64,000 nt of DNA from Polytrichum commune (lineage: Eukaryota; Streptophyta; Polytrichopsida; Polytrichales; Polytrichaceae). Both the position numbers and the translations under genes were made by a program. The DNA is taken from positions 22,692,001 through 22,756,000 of the forward strand of contig OX485804.1 of assembly GCA_950295325.1 (NCBI GenBank), given 5' to 3'. The notes beneath the pieces were generated by a model. The model searched no databases. It saw nothing but the letters and a program-made list of their open reading frames with translations, and was not told where the DNA came from. Of the stretch, positions 49,751-62,410 are shown piece by piece; within the stretch, counting starts at the first letter, position 1; every line of letters starts with the position of its first letter.

Positions 49751-52304
49751 TACTTTGAAAAAATATTCACTCCTTAAATTGTCTTAGATTAGAACAATAT
49801 ATTTTGTTCTTACTTAACATTGAAACTATCATTTTCTCATATCATCCATAAATATTCAATATCATCTCTCATGTTTTGATATATCATAAAGCTACATGCA
49901 TTCACCATTAATTCACAATACCATATTGTATTGATTTAGTACAAGTTCATATGTTTTGAAGCTAATAGTTGCTTACATGGAGTCTACATAGTTATTTCAT
50001 GACACCGATTGTATGAATGTGAACTTTAAATTAACATTAATGAGTGTGCTTCACACAACTTTCTCTTTCTAGCCATGTTGTAACCTTCATTTTATTGCAT
50101 ATGAAAAACGTGCATTACTATGTGAAAAAACCTTGGGTTGTAGGGGTTAACCCCCTAAATGCTTAAGATGCCCACATATGAGACCTAGGGATTTTCCAAA
50201 TGCGCATCAATTGGGATACTATTGTACATCTCCCCCCCCCCAATCGGTTGGTTTAGGAGGTATTGGGTTGTAATTGTTGGAGACCATATCTCCTTTTCAT
50301 TTGAAAACCTATGCAACCACGTATATATTTGGTTATGTTCTTTATGCCACACTAACTATTGGGATTTTGATTTTAAGTTCCAAATGTATCTCTATCAAGA
50401 GACTGGAGATGATCCGACAATGTCCAATTTTCATGGCAAGGGCTTTGAAACATTCAAAATGTGACATTTGGGCCGGAGAGGGGGTGGCAAGTTGCATGTG
50501 ATTGGAATTTTCAGTAGCTTGAACCAATGGTGTATTATTGAACTCAATACACTTAAATAAAGTATGAATCTTGATAAGTAATTAGGTGGAAAAATCTCCC
50601 TTCTTTTGACACCTAATCACAAAAACCCTATACCGTAGAGGGCAGTCTATTTCATCTTCATTGATGCCGGATTATAGTTTCCATGTGGGATACAAGTGGG
50701 CCTAAGCCAACGTGAGCATGGCATGTGGCCAATTTTGAAGGAAGAAAACTTATTTTCTCTTGCAATAGAGAGTCCTTTACAGTAGTATCCTAAGAGGAGA
50801 TACTTGGATTGAAAGTTTTAGAGTTACTTCTCACCTACACCTTTTAAACATCTTTAATATTGGAGTTTTCAATAAGGTTGTGGAGCTAAAAATGATTAAA
50901 TTTTAGCTATTAACAGAGAGATCTTCAAGGCTAGATTAGGGTGGCCAGTGACTACGCATTTAAGGTAAATTCAGGACAACCATTTATTTTAGATTAAGAT
51001 TTATAGTATCGGGAATCTTTTGAACCAAAATTAATCACATGATCAACATATGTTGGGTGCATTCTTAAATGGTCACATGTTAAATCAAAATTGTTCACAA
51101 TTATCAACCATTTTAGCACTTGCATTCTCCATTTGATTAGACTTGAAATGGATACCCCTCTTAACAATTGCATAAATTATACACCAATTCTCAAATGATG
51201 CACTAACTCCTCCAAGGACTTTGAGGGAGTGCTCCACTCTAGGAATTAGCTCACCTGCCCCTTTTACACGAGAGCTCAAGTTGATGGTTTGTATTTCCAT
51301 TTTTGGGAGCTTGACACTTGTATTTATCTAAAGCTCAAAGTATTGAGAGCATGAGTACCTACCATAGAGGGCTCTCTATTTCGACAAAGAAGAATAATTT
51401 GTTTTTTTTTCTAAATTTTCTCTCAAGATCTGATGGATGAAGTTTAGCCCGTAGACAATTAGGGGGTTAGGCAAAATGCACTTGGGTAGTTTAAGATTTT
51501 GATGCAATCCTTGTCAAAAGTGACCAAGAGTTTGTCATAGACATTCCACATGTCTTCCATAAAGGTACCATCTAAGCATTGTAAGCCCAATAAAACGTTC
51601 AAGCTCTCAAATCAAAAGCATAGTGTAAAATGAATTTGAGTAATAACCATCTAGATAAAGAGTCCCCTCACTACACTAAACATATTATGAGTGTGGTTTA
51701 CAACATTTATCATTGACCTGCATTACTTTCTTGCCATCATTGGCTAGCAAGTAGAGAGGGTGACACATGACACTTGGTGCTACATGACAAGTTACAAAGA
51801 CCACCCTAATTAACATGACACACAAATTTAAACATCACCCCATATCATATATTTTAATGTAGTGAGAAGGCTCTCAAATTTGGAGTTGTCATGGCATCTC
51901 TAACTCAACCACCACATCTCCCTCCAATTCATACTTCAAAATGGCGGTAGAGGAGCTTATGGGTCTTGCGGGGAGAGGGCCTTGAGACTACAGAGGGAGA
52001 ATCACCACTACTACAACAAAAATTGCTACTCTATACATACTAATGTAGTCCCCAAATGCGTAAGACAATAACAAGCATGTGTAAAGAATGACTCTATGAA
52101 ATTAATGTATAGCATGAAGTGTCACAAAGATAACACTTTCTAGCATTGCAACAAGTGTAACCGGGTTAGAGGAGCCATATATTGTTATGACATAATAGGG
52201 TTAGCTGGCTCTCTTCATACTGGTGCTTCTAAATCTACATCGACTGGTGTAGATGTGGTCAACTGTGGTGGTGATGGTTATGCCTATGCTCCCTCTACAA
52301 CATT
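49751..52304. other. long intergenic stretch
   Basis: No gene. Near 50668-50750 is a copy of the degenerate repeat with TAGTTTCCATGTGGGATAC also seen near 17712. Confidence 0.35.
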
Positions 52305-52458
52305 GGTGGAGGGTGATGTGAAGGTGTTGGATGGAGATGCTCTCAACTCTCAACCTCTCTAGTGTGAAGGGGATCTTATTAATGTGGACTCTTCTACCTA
52401 CTAGTGTGGCCCACACCAAGTGAAGAGGAAGAAACTTGCATGTAGGGGAAGACCCTAA
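52305..52458 (+). repeat. duplicated segment upstream of RPN5, copy 1
   Basis: Shares GGAGATGCT, TCTCAACCT, TCTAGTGTGAAG, GTGGACTCTTCTACC, AGTGTGGCCCAC and AGGGGAAGACCC with 52535-52695 in order. Confidence 0.75.
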
Positions 52459-52534
52459 CCTTAGAGCCGTTATATTGTTAAAACAAAATAGAGTCTCCGT
52501 TTCATTTTAATGCCTATAAATCAATCTTGACCTG

Positions 52535-52695
52535 TGTAGAGGGAGATGTGGTGGCAGTGGTGGAGATGCTTTCCATTCTCAACCTGTCTAGTGTGAAGAG
52601 GACCCAGTTAGGGTGGACTCTTCTACCCACTAGCTTAGTGTGGCCCACTAGTCCAAGTGGAGAGGAAAAGTCTGCCTTGCAGGGGAAGACCCCGG
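52535..52695 (+). repeat. duplicated segment upstream of RPN5, copy 2
   Basis: Second, diverged copy of 52305-52458. It lies 276 bp before the RPN5 start codon, so it is probably within the promoter or 5' UTR. Confidence 0.75.
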
Positions 52696-52848
52696 TCTTG
52701 GGGCGGGGTCTTGGCGGCAGAGAGAGAGGAAGAGAGAAAGAGAGGACGTAAGACTTGAGGCTCCCTCGTTTTTCCCTCTATGAGTGAAGCAAGCTAGGGT
52801 TCGCCATAGCCAGTGTTGTCCGAGGGTTTCGCAACTGGCATCGTAACG

Positions 52849-52878
52849 GGGAGGAGGAGGAGGAGGAGGAGGAGGAGG
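52849..52878 (+). repeat. GAG trinucleotide microsatellite in the RPN5 5' UTR
   Basis: About ten GAG units, roughly 90 bp before the RPN5 start codon. Confidence 0.85.
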
Positions 52879-52970
52879 CATCGGAATTCATCAACTCACC
52901 ATCGTCTCCCATTGGCAGCAACAACAGCAACGAGGAGGAGCTCCTCTCAAGGAAACGGCCGAGCAGCATC

Positions 52971-55900
52971 ATGGCGATGGAGGATGATATGCCAACAACG
53001 GCATCGAGCGCAGCAGGAGGTCAGCAGGAGCCTGGAAAGAGTCGCAGCGTCGACCACGATGCTCTCGACTCCGAAATTGAGAAACAACGTTCTATCGCCC
53101 TCCAGGTCTCTCTATTTGTTCCTCCTCCTTTCTTTTCCTCAGCTCTCGACCTCCTCTATGCACCGGCCCATGCTTTGGTTACGTACGAAATCTTTTCCAG
53201 CAATTTGAGGTGTGGAAGCATGTCGCAAATGGCTTGCAGCAAGATTCGGAGTCTCGCTTTATGTTATCGTCTACCTCATCATCGCTGCAAGAAGATGTTC
53301 TCCCGGTGTGCTATCTTTGAGAGTTCGTGTTTGGAATTAGGCGTCGGTCGCAAATTAGGGTTAGGGATAATAACCTCACCTATCAAATTGTAGTGTTGAT
53401 GTTGATGTGCGGAGGATGTGGAATTCCTCTTCGTCATGGCTGTACAAGTGGATAATAAGCTTGATCTGATGAGGATCAATCATGCGGTAGGGTTTGGAGT
53501 GTCACTATCGAGCATACTGAAGCAGAGACATTGAACCCTAGCTGATGATTGTGGTGGTGTTATGCACAGGACGGTAAGCTGGATGTGGCCATTGAATCTC
53601 TGCTGAATTACGAGAAGCAAGTGCGCCTTGCAGCTGATGTCCCTGGTACAAGGAAAGTGGTCCTTGCCATTATTCAGTTGTGCTATGAAGCGAAGGCTTG
53701 GAAGACACTTAATGAACAAATTCTCCTCCTCTCAAAGCGTCGTTCGCAACTGAAACAGGTCAGTACACTGATTTGCTAATTCTAGGTCTTGTGTTGAAGT
53801 GCTGACATTTGAGAGAAGTACCCTGTGGTGGACATAGTGATTTTCAAATTGAATTAGCTCATTTTTTGTTCCATGTCCTGAAGGTTTTTAAGAGAAGCCA
53901 TGTTTAAGCCTTCTGATGTGGAATCCCTTCATTCTGCAACCAAATTCAGCATTTTGGGGCTTTACTGATGATTCCCTGTCTAATTGGACTATGTATGTGA
54001 GTATGGTGAGTATCAATTTCGTGCAGTTCATGGTGTTGTTGTTTGAATGCTTTATTCCAGAGCAAAGTAGCATAGCATTGAAGTATTGGGGTCTGAGGTG
54101 ATGTCCAGGCCGTTACTGCTATGGTGCAGCAAGCCATGCAGTACATTGCTGAAACTCCCACTGTAGAGGCACGCATTGAGCTTATTGAAACGCTCAACAC
54201 AGTCTCAGCTGGAAAGGTACTACACTATCTTCTGAGAAGTTTTCTGTTCTTTCTGTTATTTGAACTTTTCCATGATGTTCATGTATAACAACGTCTGATT
54301 GCAAGGAATTTCTGTCATGGACAGATATATGTGGAGATTGAGAGAGCTCGTTTAATCAAAAAGCTGGCAAAGATCAGGGAAGAACAAGGGCAGATTGCAG
54401 AAGCTGCAGAATGCATGCAAGAAGTTGCTGTAAGTACCCGCACTTTGGAGTACTTATGTTTGAAGCCTTTGCAATGAGCATTTAGTAGTGTGATCATGCG
54501 CTGGGTTTGTTATTGCTGTACTTTGAGTAGAAAAGAATCAGATGTTTGATGAATTTTACTTATTTGTGGTCCAGCAACATAAAAGTTTATTTAATCACTG
54601 TGGCAAAATGTAGTTGTACAAACATGATTAACAGCCCTGAATTTGTGGAAAACTTATGCTACAGGTGGAAACCTTTGGAGCTATGGCAAAAACAGAGAAG
54701 ATTGCCTTCATCCTGGAACAGGCATGTTATTCTATCCTACATCTTTTGATGTTTTAATTACTGTAGCAAGTCATGTTGCTCCCAAATTGAGGTCGCTGAA
54801 GTGTAGGATTATCTGCAAGCGTCCAGTATTGTTCAAAAGTTATTTGTGTCTGAGTACTAGGATGAGGTGAACCACAATGTCTGGAAAATTTAGTTAGAAG
54901 TATGTCTTCTGATTGATGCAGCTTGAGTGGACAGGTTCGGCTGTGTCTTGATCGCAAAGACTTCATTAGAGCGCAGATACTTTCTAGGAAAATTAATCCC
55001 AAGGTTTTTATTGAGAGCGGTAAAGAGAAGAAGAAACCCAAAGATGGAGACAATATTGTAGAGGAACCTGCTCCTGATGTGCCAACACTCCCTGAGTTGA
55101 GGCGTATATACCATGAGCTCATGATCAGGTACAATTCTGGACTTCAAGTAGTTGTCCTCATTTTGTTTGGGTGGAAATTTCCATTGGGAGCATCAAAGTT
55201 GGAATGCATCTCTGAAGCTTAGAGATTTCTCCTTGGGTCAAACCACTATTATATCTGTTAGTTCTAGTCATTGTGTAGGATTCAATGCTGCGGTAGTAGA
55301 ATACTGTTTTTGAAGAAATAAAATAGTACCTGATTGGGGTTAGACAATGCTGACAGGTACTATTCACATAACCATGAGTATCTGGAGATATGTCGGAGCT
55401 ACCAGGCGATCTATGAGACTTTGGTGAAAAATGAAGTGCAATCATCTGATACGGCAATGGTCACAGAAGGACAGGCCGAGTGGGTTCCCGTGAGTTCTTC
55501 TCCCTTTGCTTTGTAGCCTATCCATATAGGATGATTGCAATGCTCACATTCTTAAATCTGTCTGGTTTAGTCAAAGCTACACTATTCTTGGAAGTACTGG
55601 AGGACTACGTCTAACAATTTTACCTTGGGATGGGATGTTGTTACAGATTTTGAGGAAGATATGTTGGTACTTAGTTTTGGCACCACATGATCCCATGCAG
55701 TCCAGCTTACTGAATAGCACACTGGAAGATAAGAAGCTGTCTGAGATTCCTATGTTTCAGTGAGTTCCTGGACTGAACTTTTGTACAAGATTATGTATGG
55801 TGCAACTCTTTTCCTTCGCAACACTGCAGGATGAATGCTTGTAGGAATTACAAAATTTGACCAACTTATTAGCAAATGAGTTAAAGTATCTTGGACTGCA

Positions 55901-57138
55901 TATGTTATTGAAGATGCAGAAATCCTCTTAGATAATAGTTCTTGAGTGAAACGCTTAGTTACAACTGTGAACAGGACTGGGTGTGCTGTGGAAGATGCAA
56001 AGAGTGTATTCAGGGCATCTTTATCTTAAATGTATATTGTGTGATTTTCTTAACCTTCACCTAGATATCATCGCTGTCTCTGATATTAAACTTCACACAC
56101 TTTGGCATGGTTGAGAAGATCTTGAGAGTTCCAATCTTCATGTGTCCATAATTCTGTGTTGTGGAGAGATGTGATATGCTGAGTGAGTGGGGTATTGTGA
56201 ATTCAGGGCATTGCTGAAGCATTTTGTCACAATGGAAGTGATAAGGTGGGTCAGCTTCTGGGGAGATTACAAGAGCGAGTTTGAACAGGAGGCTCACCTG
56301 ACTGGTGGGAGTCTTGGAGAGCAAGCTGCTGAAGATCTTCGCCAGCGAGTCATTGAACATGTCAGTAATCTGCAAATCAGTCGCAAAGCGATTCGACAGT
56401 TGACTCATGCTGTGATATTTTGGTCAATGATATGATAATTCAGGTTTCTGACATTGTAACCTCCTTGATGCAGAATATCTTGGTTGTTTCCAAATATTAC
56501 TCAAGAATCACATTGAAGCGACTCTCAGAACTTTTGTGTCTCACTGCTCAGGTATAGCTCCTGCTCTTGTTTGTTTCAGAGTTGAGGTCAGGTTTCTTTT
56601 CATCACCTCTTTTCCATCTTATGTGTTACTTGCACAAGGTAGGGGTGCATACTCATTTCGAGGGATTCATGGGACTTCCAATGTGTTAGGCCAGAAAGAC
56701 GTTTGGCTGTTTTGCTAGCTTTCAAGCTTTTGCTTGTATCTGTGCTACTTGACGGTCATAGGTCCAACAGCTGACCAAATGTGTTGGGCAAGCTTTTCCG
56801 GTACCAGCATGAACCAACATGAATCTGTTGTTTATATCTACTCGGTTGTAGCGGGATCTTCTAATTCCCACCTGTCCCTACACCTAGAATTGACTTATTT
56901 TCTGGTGCTGGTGCAGGAAACAGAGAAACACCTTTCAGAAATGGTGGTGTCGAAGGCATTGATTGCCAAGGTTGATAGACCAGCAGGAGTTGTGTGTTTT
57001 CTCAGCAAGCAGGACAGCAATGACGTTCTCAATTCTTGGGCTGTGAACATAGAGAAGTTGTTGGAGCTTGTTGAGAAGAGCTGCCATCAAATCCACAAGG
57101 AAACAATGGTCCACAAAGTCACCTTAAAAGTACAGTAG
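52971..57138 (+). CDS. RPN5: 26S proteasome non-ATPase regulatory subunit 12 (RPN5/PSMD12)
   Basis: RPN5 is a PCI-domain subunit of the 19S lid of the 26S proteasome. Exons 52971-53105, 53570-53758, 54109-54216, 54325-54429, 54665-54721, 54935-55128, 55357-55489, 55647-55759, 56207-56360, 56474-56551 and 56917-57138 join in frame to 495 codons plus TAG. Diagnostic blocks in order: [112 protein letters not shown] (the PCI winged-helix side) and [16 protein letters not shown] near the C-terminus. The N-terminal exon adds about 45 Ser/Asp/Glu-rich residues before the family core, longer than the Arabidopsis form as I recall it. All introns are GT-AG except that after 54721, which appears to start GC. 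The upstream in-frame start cannot be excluded. Confidence 0.96.
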
Positions 57139-59003
57139 GAAACCTCCAATTTTCACCTAATACACCACACTGGAACATCTCAACATTGTTAGTAGTTATG
57201 CTGGAGGTGAGGGCCAAGTGGTTTGTTCAACAGCTGTCTGCATTGCTCTCTTGGAAATGGATTCTTCTGAACCATGGGTTCTACAATTTCCTGTTGTTTA
57301 TATCTGTACTTGAAAAGGTTGGAGGGCATGGTGACCTGGTTGAAAGAGATTTGTTCATTTTGACACTTCTTGTATCTGTGCACTAAATTGCCATTAGGTC
57401 TGGTCGACTCCAATTCTTGACCAATCACAATAGCCAAGTTTGGAATCAGTAGACCTGCATCCCATATTCTCTGGAGTTTTCTGATTGTGTCCTAAGCTTG
57501 TTGTTACAGAAGGTGTGGAATTACAGCCGTATGTGCAATCAGTAAGTGTATATATCCTTGTATCCTTGTATTTTGTGTTGTCTTGATGTCGACCTAAAAG
57601 AGTTAGATCATGGGTGAACTGATGTTTTGACTGTAATCACATGTGAAGAACAAATATCTCAATGTAACTTAAAGCACTGTGCCCCAGTTTTTACTCGTTT
57701 CCTTGTGTGGCCCAATGTCATTTTGAGTCCAAGGTAGCCATTTTAAATTTGGATACTTTTCTCTCTGCATCCACTTCTCGTCCGATGTGAACTATGCAAT
57801 TGGTGCAAGATGATTAAGAAATCCAATTTGTGCCTGTAGCCATTTGCCTCAAAAAATTTCAGAGCTATTATGAATATCTTATGATTTAAGTGAAAATTCT
57901 TGTGCTCATTAAGTGGTCCTACAAGTCCCTCCAATCATGTTGGTTATTGAGCCTAAAATGGCTAGCATATTTTGAGCATGTAGTCTTTTTGGTGTCCGTT
58001 CTTAGATCCACACCTAATCATGTGCTACTTAATTAAAGGTTTTGGGATTATTTTTGTGTTGGAATTAGGCACGTCAATCTTAAGAGGCCACCACTCAAGC
58101 ACCAAGGAGAGCTGTTGGAGACACATACATGAACTAGAGATGTATAATGGAGACTTTGAGCACTTGATGTACAGGGACATCTGATTTATGTGGAATTAAC
58201 AAGATGTCGAGTTAATGTTGAATAACTGTGTCAATTTAATGTTGGATTGATGCGATGTGAAATGAAATGCATGCCCAATTCGTATTTCCAAGTGTTGCTC
58301 AATTTGAACAAACATTTTTATAGCAATGTGATTGAGAAAGAGAGTTCACAATCGACATGTGGGTGAGATTAAGTTCAACTTTGCCATTATCAAACCTAAG
58401 AAAGTTAAATTCCTAGTGATAAGTTTGTAGTCAGCAAATTACCTAGTTGATATAAACAATTTCATAAAGACTAAATCAGTTTGCTTACCCTAATTTGCAA
58501 CTCTAAACAACAATCCATGGAACAACTCTTCCCTTTGTATTCATAACAGTTTTTTTTAACAATGCTAAAAATATGCATCATCAATGCAACTTCCTCCTAG
58601 GTTGTCCCTTGGTGGATCTCAAACTTCATGCAAAGAAATAACATGTCGATCCAAGGGTCTCCACCAAAACCTCATACGTATTGTGTCAGTGCATTGATTG
58701 TACTTGGAGGGAAAGTGGCTTCTCCCCTCCACAATAGATGTGGTTGGATTTGAAAGTGCCCACGATATGGCCACAATACCTTATGCGATAAGGGCGATCT
58801 ACTTTTGAAACCGTAGGTGAATTGGTTAGAGTTTATCTTGTTTACCATAGCTTACTTCAAAAGTAAAGGAAAAGAAGAGAACGATTTTGGGCAATTTGTG
58901 TAGTGGTAGACATTGTTTCTTACTCAGCTCACTAATGCAAAAATTAGTCAACATTGTTAATATGAAATTGTTGTGGTGATTGTAAAAAAGGGTAATGTTG
59001 TAC
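57139..59003. other. RPN5 3' UTR and intergenic DNA
   Basis: The first few hundred bases are probably 3' UTR. Near 57960-58060 lies an inverted degenerate copy of the dispersed repeat also seen near 15600. No further gene. Confidence 0.4.
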
Positions 59004-59027
59004 CGCTAGAAGGAGGGGTCGAACCTC

Positions 59028-59060
<33 letters not shown>

Positions 59061-59077
59061 AACTGAGCTATTCCAGC
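59004..59077 (-). tRNA. trnN-GUU: tRNA-Asn (GTT)
   Basis: On the minus strand a 74-nt cloverleaf starts GCTGGAATAGCTCAGTTGG and ends CCTTCTAGCG. The acceptor stem (GCTGGAA with TTCTAGC, one G-T pair), the D arm, the anticodon loop CTGTTAA (anticodon at 59041-59043) and the GGTTCGACC T arm are intact. It has no intron and matches cytosolic plant tRNA-Asn. Confidence 0.95.
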
Positions 59078-59114
59078 AATTAGGAATGAGTCATAATGTA
59101 ATTGCAATTCCACA

Positions 59115-59187
59115 TGCATCCGCCAAGTGTCGAACCCGAGATCTATTGCTTGGAAGGCACTTTCTGTAGCCGTTGGACTACAAATGT
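59115..59187 (-). pseudogene. tRNA-Gly (TCC) pseudogene
   Basis: The minus strand has TAGTCCAACGGCTA, TGCCTTCCAAGCAATAGA and GGGTTCGACA, the order and spacing of plant tRNA-Gly(TCC). The D stem is broken, the T stem pairs only through wobble and mismatched bases, and the first acceptor pair is A-C. It starts 38 bp from the tRNA-Asn gene on the same strand. Confidence 0.75.
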
Positions 59188-59742
59188 TTGTCATGCTATA
59201 AAGGGAGTGCATAAGGGAAAGAACCCTCAAAGACACAAAACTAGACCACCTCATTGATCAATTGTCTCAAAGAGGGTGTTTGGTGGTTGCTAACTTGGAA
59301 CCATTTAGCCTATCAACAACTAGACATGCCATTGGAGTTGTTGATGGGTCACCATGAGTGCATGCAGGTAGAGGGAGCACCTGCATCATTTTCCCTAGAT
59401 TGTAGGTCATTGCATCGTTTACGAATTTGATGAAAGCATGCCAATGGCGCAAGCTAAAAGCCACCGGTCTCGCCAATGCCACACTCCCCTGCTTTCAACT
59501 CCACACCATGGGCCCCAATCTCAAGAACCACCTGAGTACCCTTCGGTGCCTTGAAAGCTTTGACAATGAAATATCCTTGCATTTATGCAATACCCAATGC
59601 ATAGATATTGTCATTGGCACAAGCACAAGCATATTAGATGGTGAAGGCCATGAACACTCTTGCTAGCTTCTTAGGGGCCCCCTTGACCAAAACTTTGTTA
59701 GCTAGTCACATGTTTAAGCATAGACAAAGAAACCAAGGAGGA

Positions 59743-59787
<45 letters not shown>

Positions 59788-61194
59788 GAGGAGTCTTTTT
59801 TGTTATAAATCATAATTTGAATACCTAATTTGGAGTTCACTTCTAACATAGACTTATAGGTTATGAATTTTATATTATGAATGTTTAGACTAAATATGTG
59901 TGATTGAAATATATGACATTGGTTGTGATCACGGAAGGACCCAAGAGGATTCCCTTACATAGGTCTTGGTGGCCTTATTTTATTTTTGGCAATGAAATGA
60001 AACATTTCATTTTTCTCAAAAAGAAAAAGAAAACATTGGCATTGATCTTCGTCAAAGCATTTTATTTGAAAAGTCAACCATAGTCTTAATAAGCTTCAAG
60101 TAATCACTTGAACTCACGAGGGGTGGACTTTTTATTCTGAAACCTAAATGACATGCGTGGGTGACTATGAATTTAAACCCCCTATATACAACAAACTTAT
60201 AGTGAAAAAATGGTATATGTAGTAACTTTAGGCTAGAGAATATGCTCATGTATTTTATACTAAGCTTTTCAATTTAATGCGATAAATACCTCTATACATA
60301 CACAACATATAAATCATGAAATAAATAGAACTTTATTGAGTACACAACCCTACAAGAGTGGACATGGTAGTCATTGAGAACTAATACCATTTGACAAGAA
60401 TGGATGAAAACATACAAAATAAATGAAACTACCTTTGTAAAGAGTCAAGTTTTTCCTTCTCTCTAAGCCTTAGGGCCCCTTTTGTACATCCACCTTCACT
60501 TCAAAATTCGTAACAACCTTCTTATATGTATACACTAGAGAACAACAATATCCACTCCCTTGTGTACACTATGTACACTAATGCCTCCAATAATACCCCT
60601 TTTCTACACTCACGTTAGTTCGTACGTGGTATGAAAGATCCCACCCGCTGGGCTGGAACTTTGATTACATTTTCTAAAAACGTAAGGTGCATAACATGAT
60701 CAACTTCGAAACATGAAATCATGTCAAGAACCTTATAACTCCTTCCCTGCACGACATCAAAATTATGTAAGCAAGAAACACTGAAGAAACAACATTCAAG
60801 AACCCCCATAAAGTATGTCGTCAAAGAGAATTCTTCTATCTAGTAGGTTGCCACATCATTGGACTACTCATACTAGTCTTCCGAAAACAAGTAAACTCCA
60901 TGCATCAAATTTTGTCTGTCCGGTCCGCTCCAGTTCCTCCTTGCCTCTCTGCCTCCAACCTTGTAACTCTCTCTCTCCCCAATTCTTAGCTTCACCTTAA
61001 GCAATCCTTGTGTTCAAGTTTCAATTTGTTGCAAGATCATGACTAATATGTGTTCCAAGTGAAGACACAGAGTCAGGCGTGCACACATGATCTATGAAAT
61101 TAACAACCACAGTCATTGATGTGCGGGTGATCTGCAAAACCTGGTGGTGAGAGTTGATGTAGTTGCTCAGTGATCATGATAAACACATACAATA
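59188..61194. other. intergenic DNA
   Basis: No gene. Holds an AAT microsatellite (59744-59787). The frames at 59427-59666 and 60815-61000 have no recognised domain. Confidence 0.35.
59744..59787 (+). repeat. AAT microsatellite
   Basis: About 14 AAT units. Confidence 0.95.
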
Positions 61195-61674
61195 ATCTCC
61201 CGTTTAAGTACGCATCCCGGTTAAGTGCGCAATGTTTTTGACGAAAATCAGGGTTCATATTTGATTGTTTGGACATGTCATGTAGAGTCGTTTGCCGCAA
61301 AATGCATGAGTTTTTTGCGCTTGACATTCAATGCCGGTTTGTTAACGTTTTGTTGAAACGTCGCACACGATCGTTGTAGTTCATCATACATTTGTTCAGC
61401 TTCCGTTTGAGCATCGGAGCAAAGCAATTGGTCATCGATGCCAAGGACAGTTTTGGGTGGAGCTTCAATGCCTTTGAAGTCGGTAGCACTTTCATATTCA
61501 ACGAGGATTTCACATCGTTGGGCTTCGGTCAAGCGGGTTGCCTTAGGTTTCATCTGTTTCCCGTTGCGATTCATCGATTCACAGGATCTAGAAAGCGATA
61601 TAAGTAAAATACGCACCTACCAACTAAGTGCGCACCAACGGCTCCAGTTCAAAATGCATACTTAAGCGGGAGAT
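61195..61674 (-). mobile_element. TA-flanked element with internal helix-turn-helix-like ORF (pogo/Tc1-mariner type)
   Basis: The ends ATCTCCCGTTTAAGTACGCAT and ATGCATACTTAAGCGGGAGAT are inverted with two mismatches and are flanked by TA (61193-61194, 61675-61676). 480 bp in all. A minus-strand frame (61616-61278, 112 codons) contains KATRLTEAQRCEILVEYE, like the start of the CenpB/Psq-type DNA-binding domain of pogo-like transposases, and ends KRKKLMHFAANDST. No DDE catalytic domain is present, so it is a non-autonomous or truncated copy. Confidence 0.65.
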
Positions 61675-61708
61675 TACTCATTCAACATTGTCGCTATCTT
61701 CCATGAAA

Positions 61709-61738
61709 CATATATATATATATACACACACACACACA
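61709..61738 (+). repeat. compound TA/CA microsatellite
   Basis: TA run followed by CA run. Confidence 0.9.
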
Positions 61739-61964
61739 TCCTACTGATCCAATGATTCCGTGTCCCAAATTCCAACTTATCAATATTTGCATCCTGTGTC
61801 ACAATCCAACACGGAATCATCTCAGGGTCACCATGGTATTTGTGGTCATATGTGTGGATGACTTCACCTTGGATGTGGAGGCCTGTGCTATGGTGAATGG
61901 TAGTACCCGATTGGGTTGGTGTGGCGCACCTTTGCAAAGTATTATGACCTCATCATAAGATAGA

Positions 61965-62410
61965 TGAGGCTCATTCGGTTAGCTTCTTTAATCGGACACT
62001 TATTTTTGGCTCGTAACCAGTAGGTCATTCTTCTTAATTCGGGGGATGAGTGATACATGTTGATTTAGACGCCAGCTGGATGATGTTTGGGTGGGTCAGT
62101 CACCTTCGCATAAATCAAAGTACACTCATCATCCTCTATAGTTAGGAGTGCTACCCACTGTGCCCTAACATGGTTGATTTAATTTGTGGGCAAGCTGGAC
62201 AAATGAGGGGGCGACATGTGGCTGTGAAGTGTTGGCCAACTTGTGCCGTGGGTATTCTATAATGAACATCTAGTTCGGCAACATTTCATCTTACCCGTGA
62301 CCACTTTAGAGACATGACACAGTCAATATTGGAATTAAACTTGGGTTTCGTTAAGAATGAGTCATGTAGAATCTGCTAGTGATGTTGTCCACTTACACAA
62401 CATCTACTTC
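61965..62410 (+). repeat. dispersed repeat R, second locus
   Basis: Corresponds to 13817-13960 followed by 14752-15090 without the intervening ~790 bp, so it shows the uninterrupted form of the repeat. No ORF. Confidence 0.6.
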
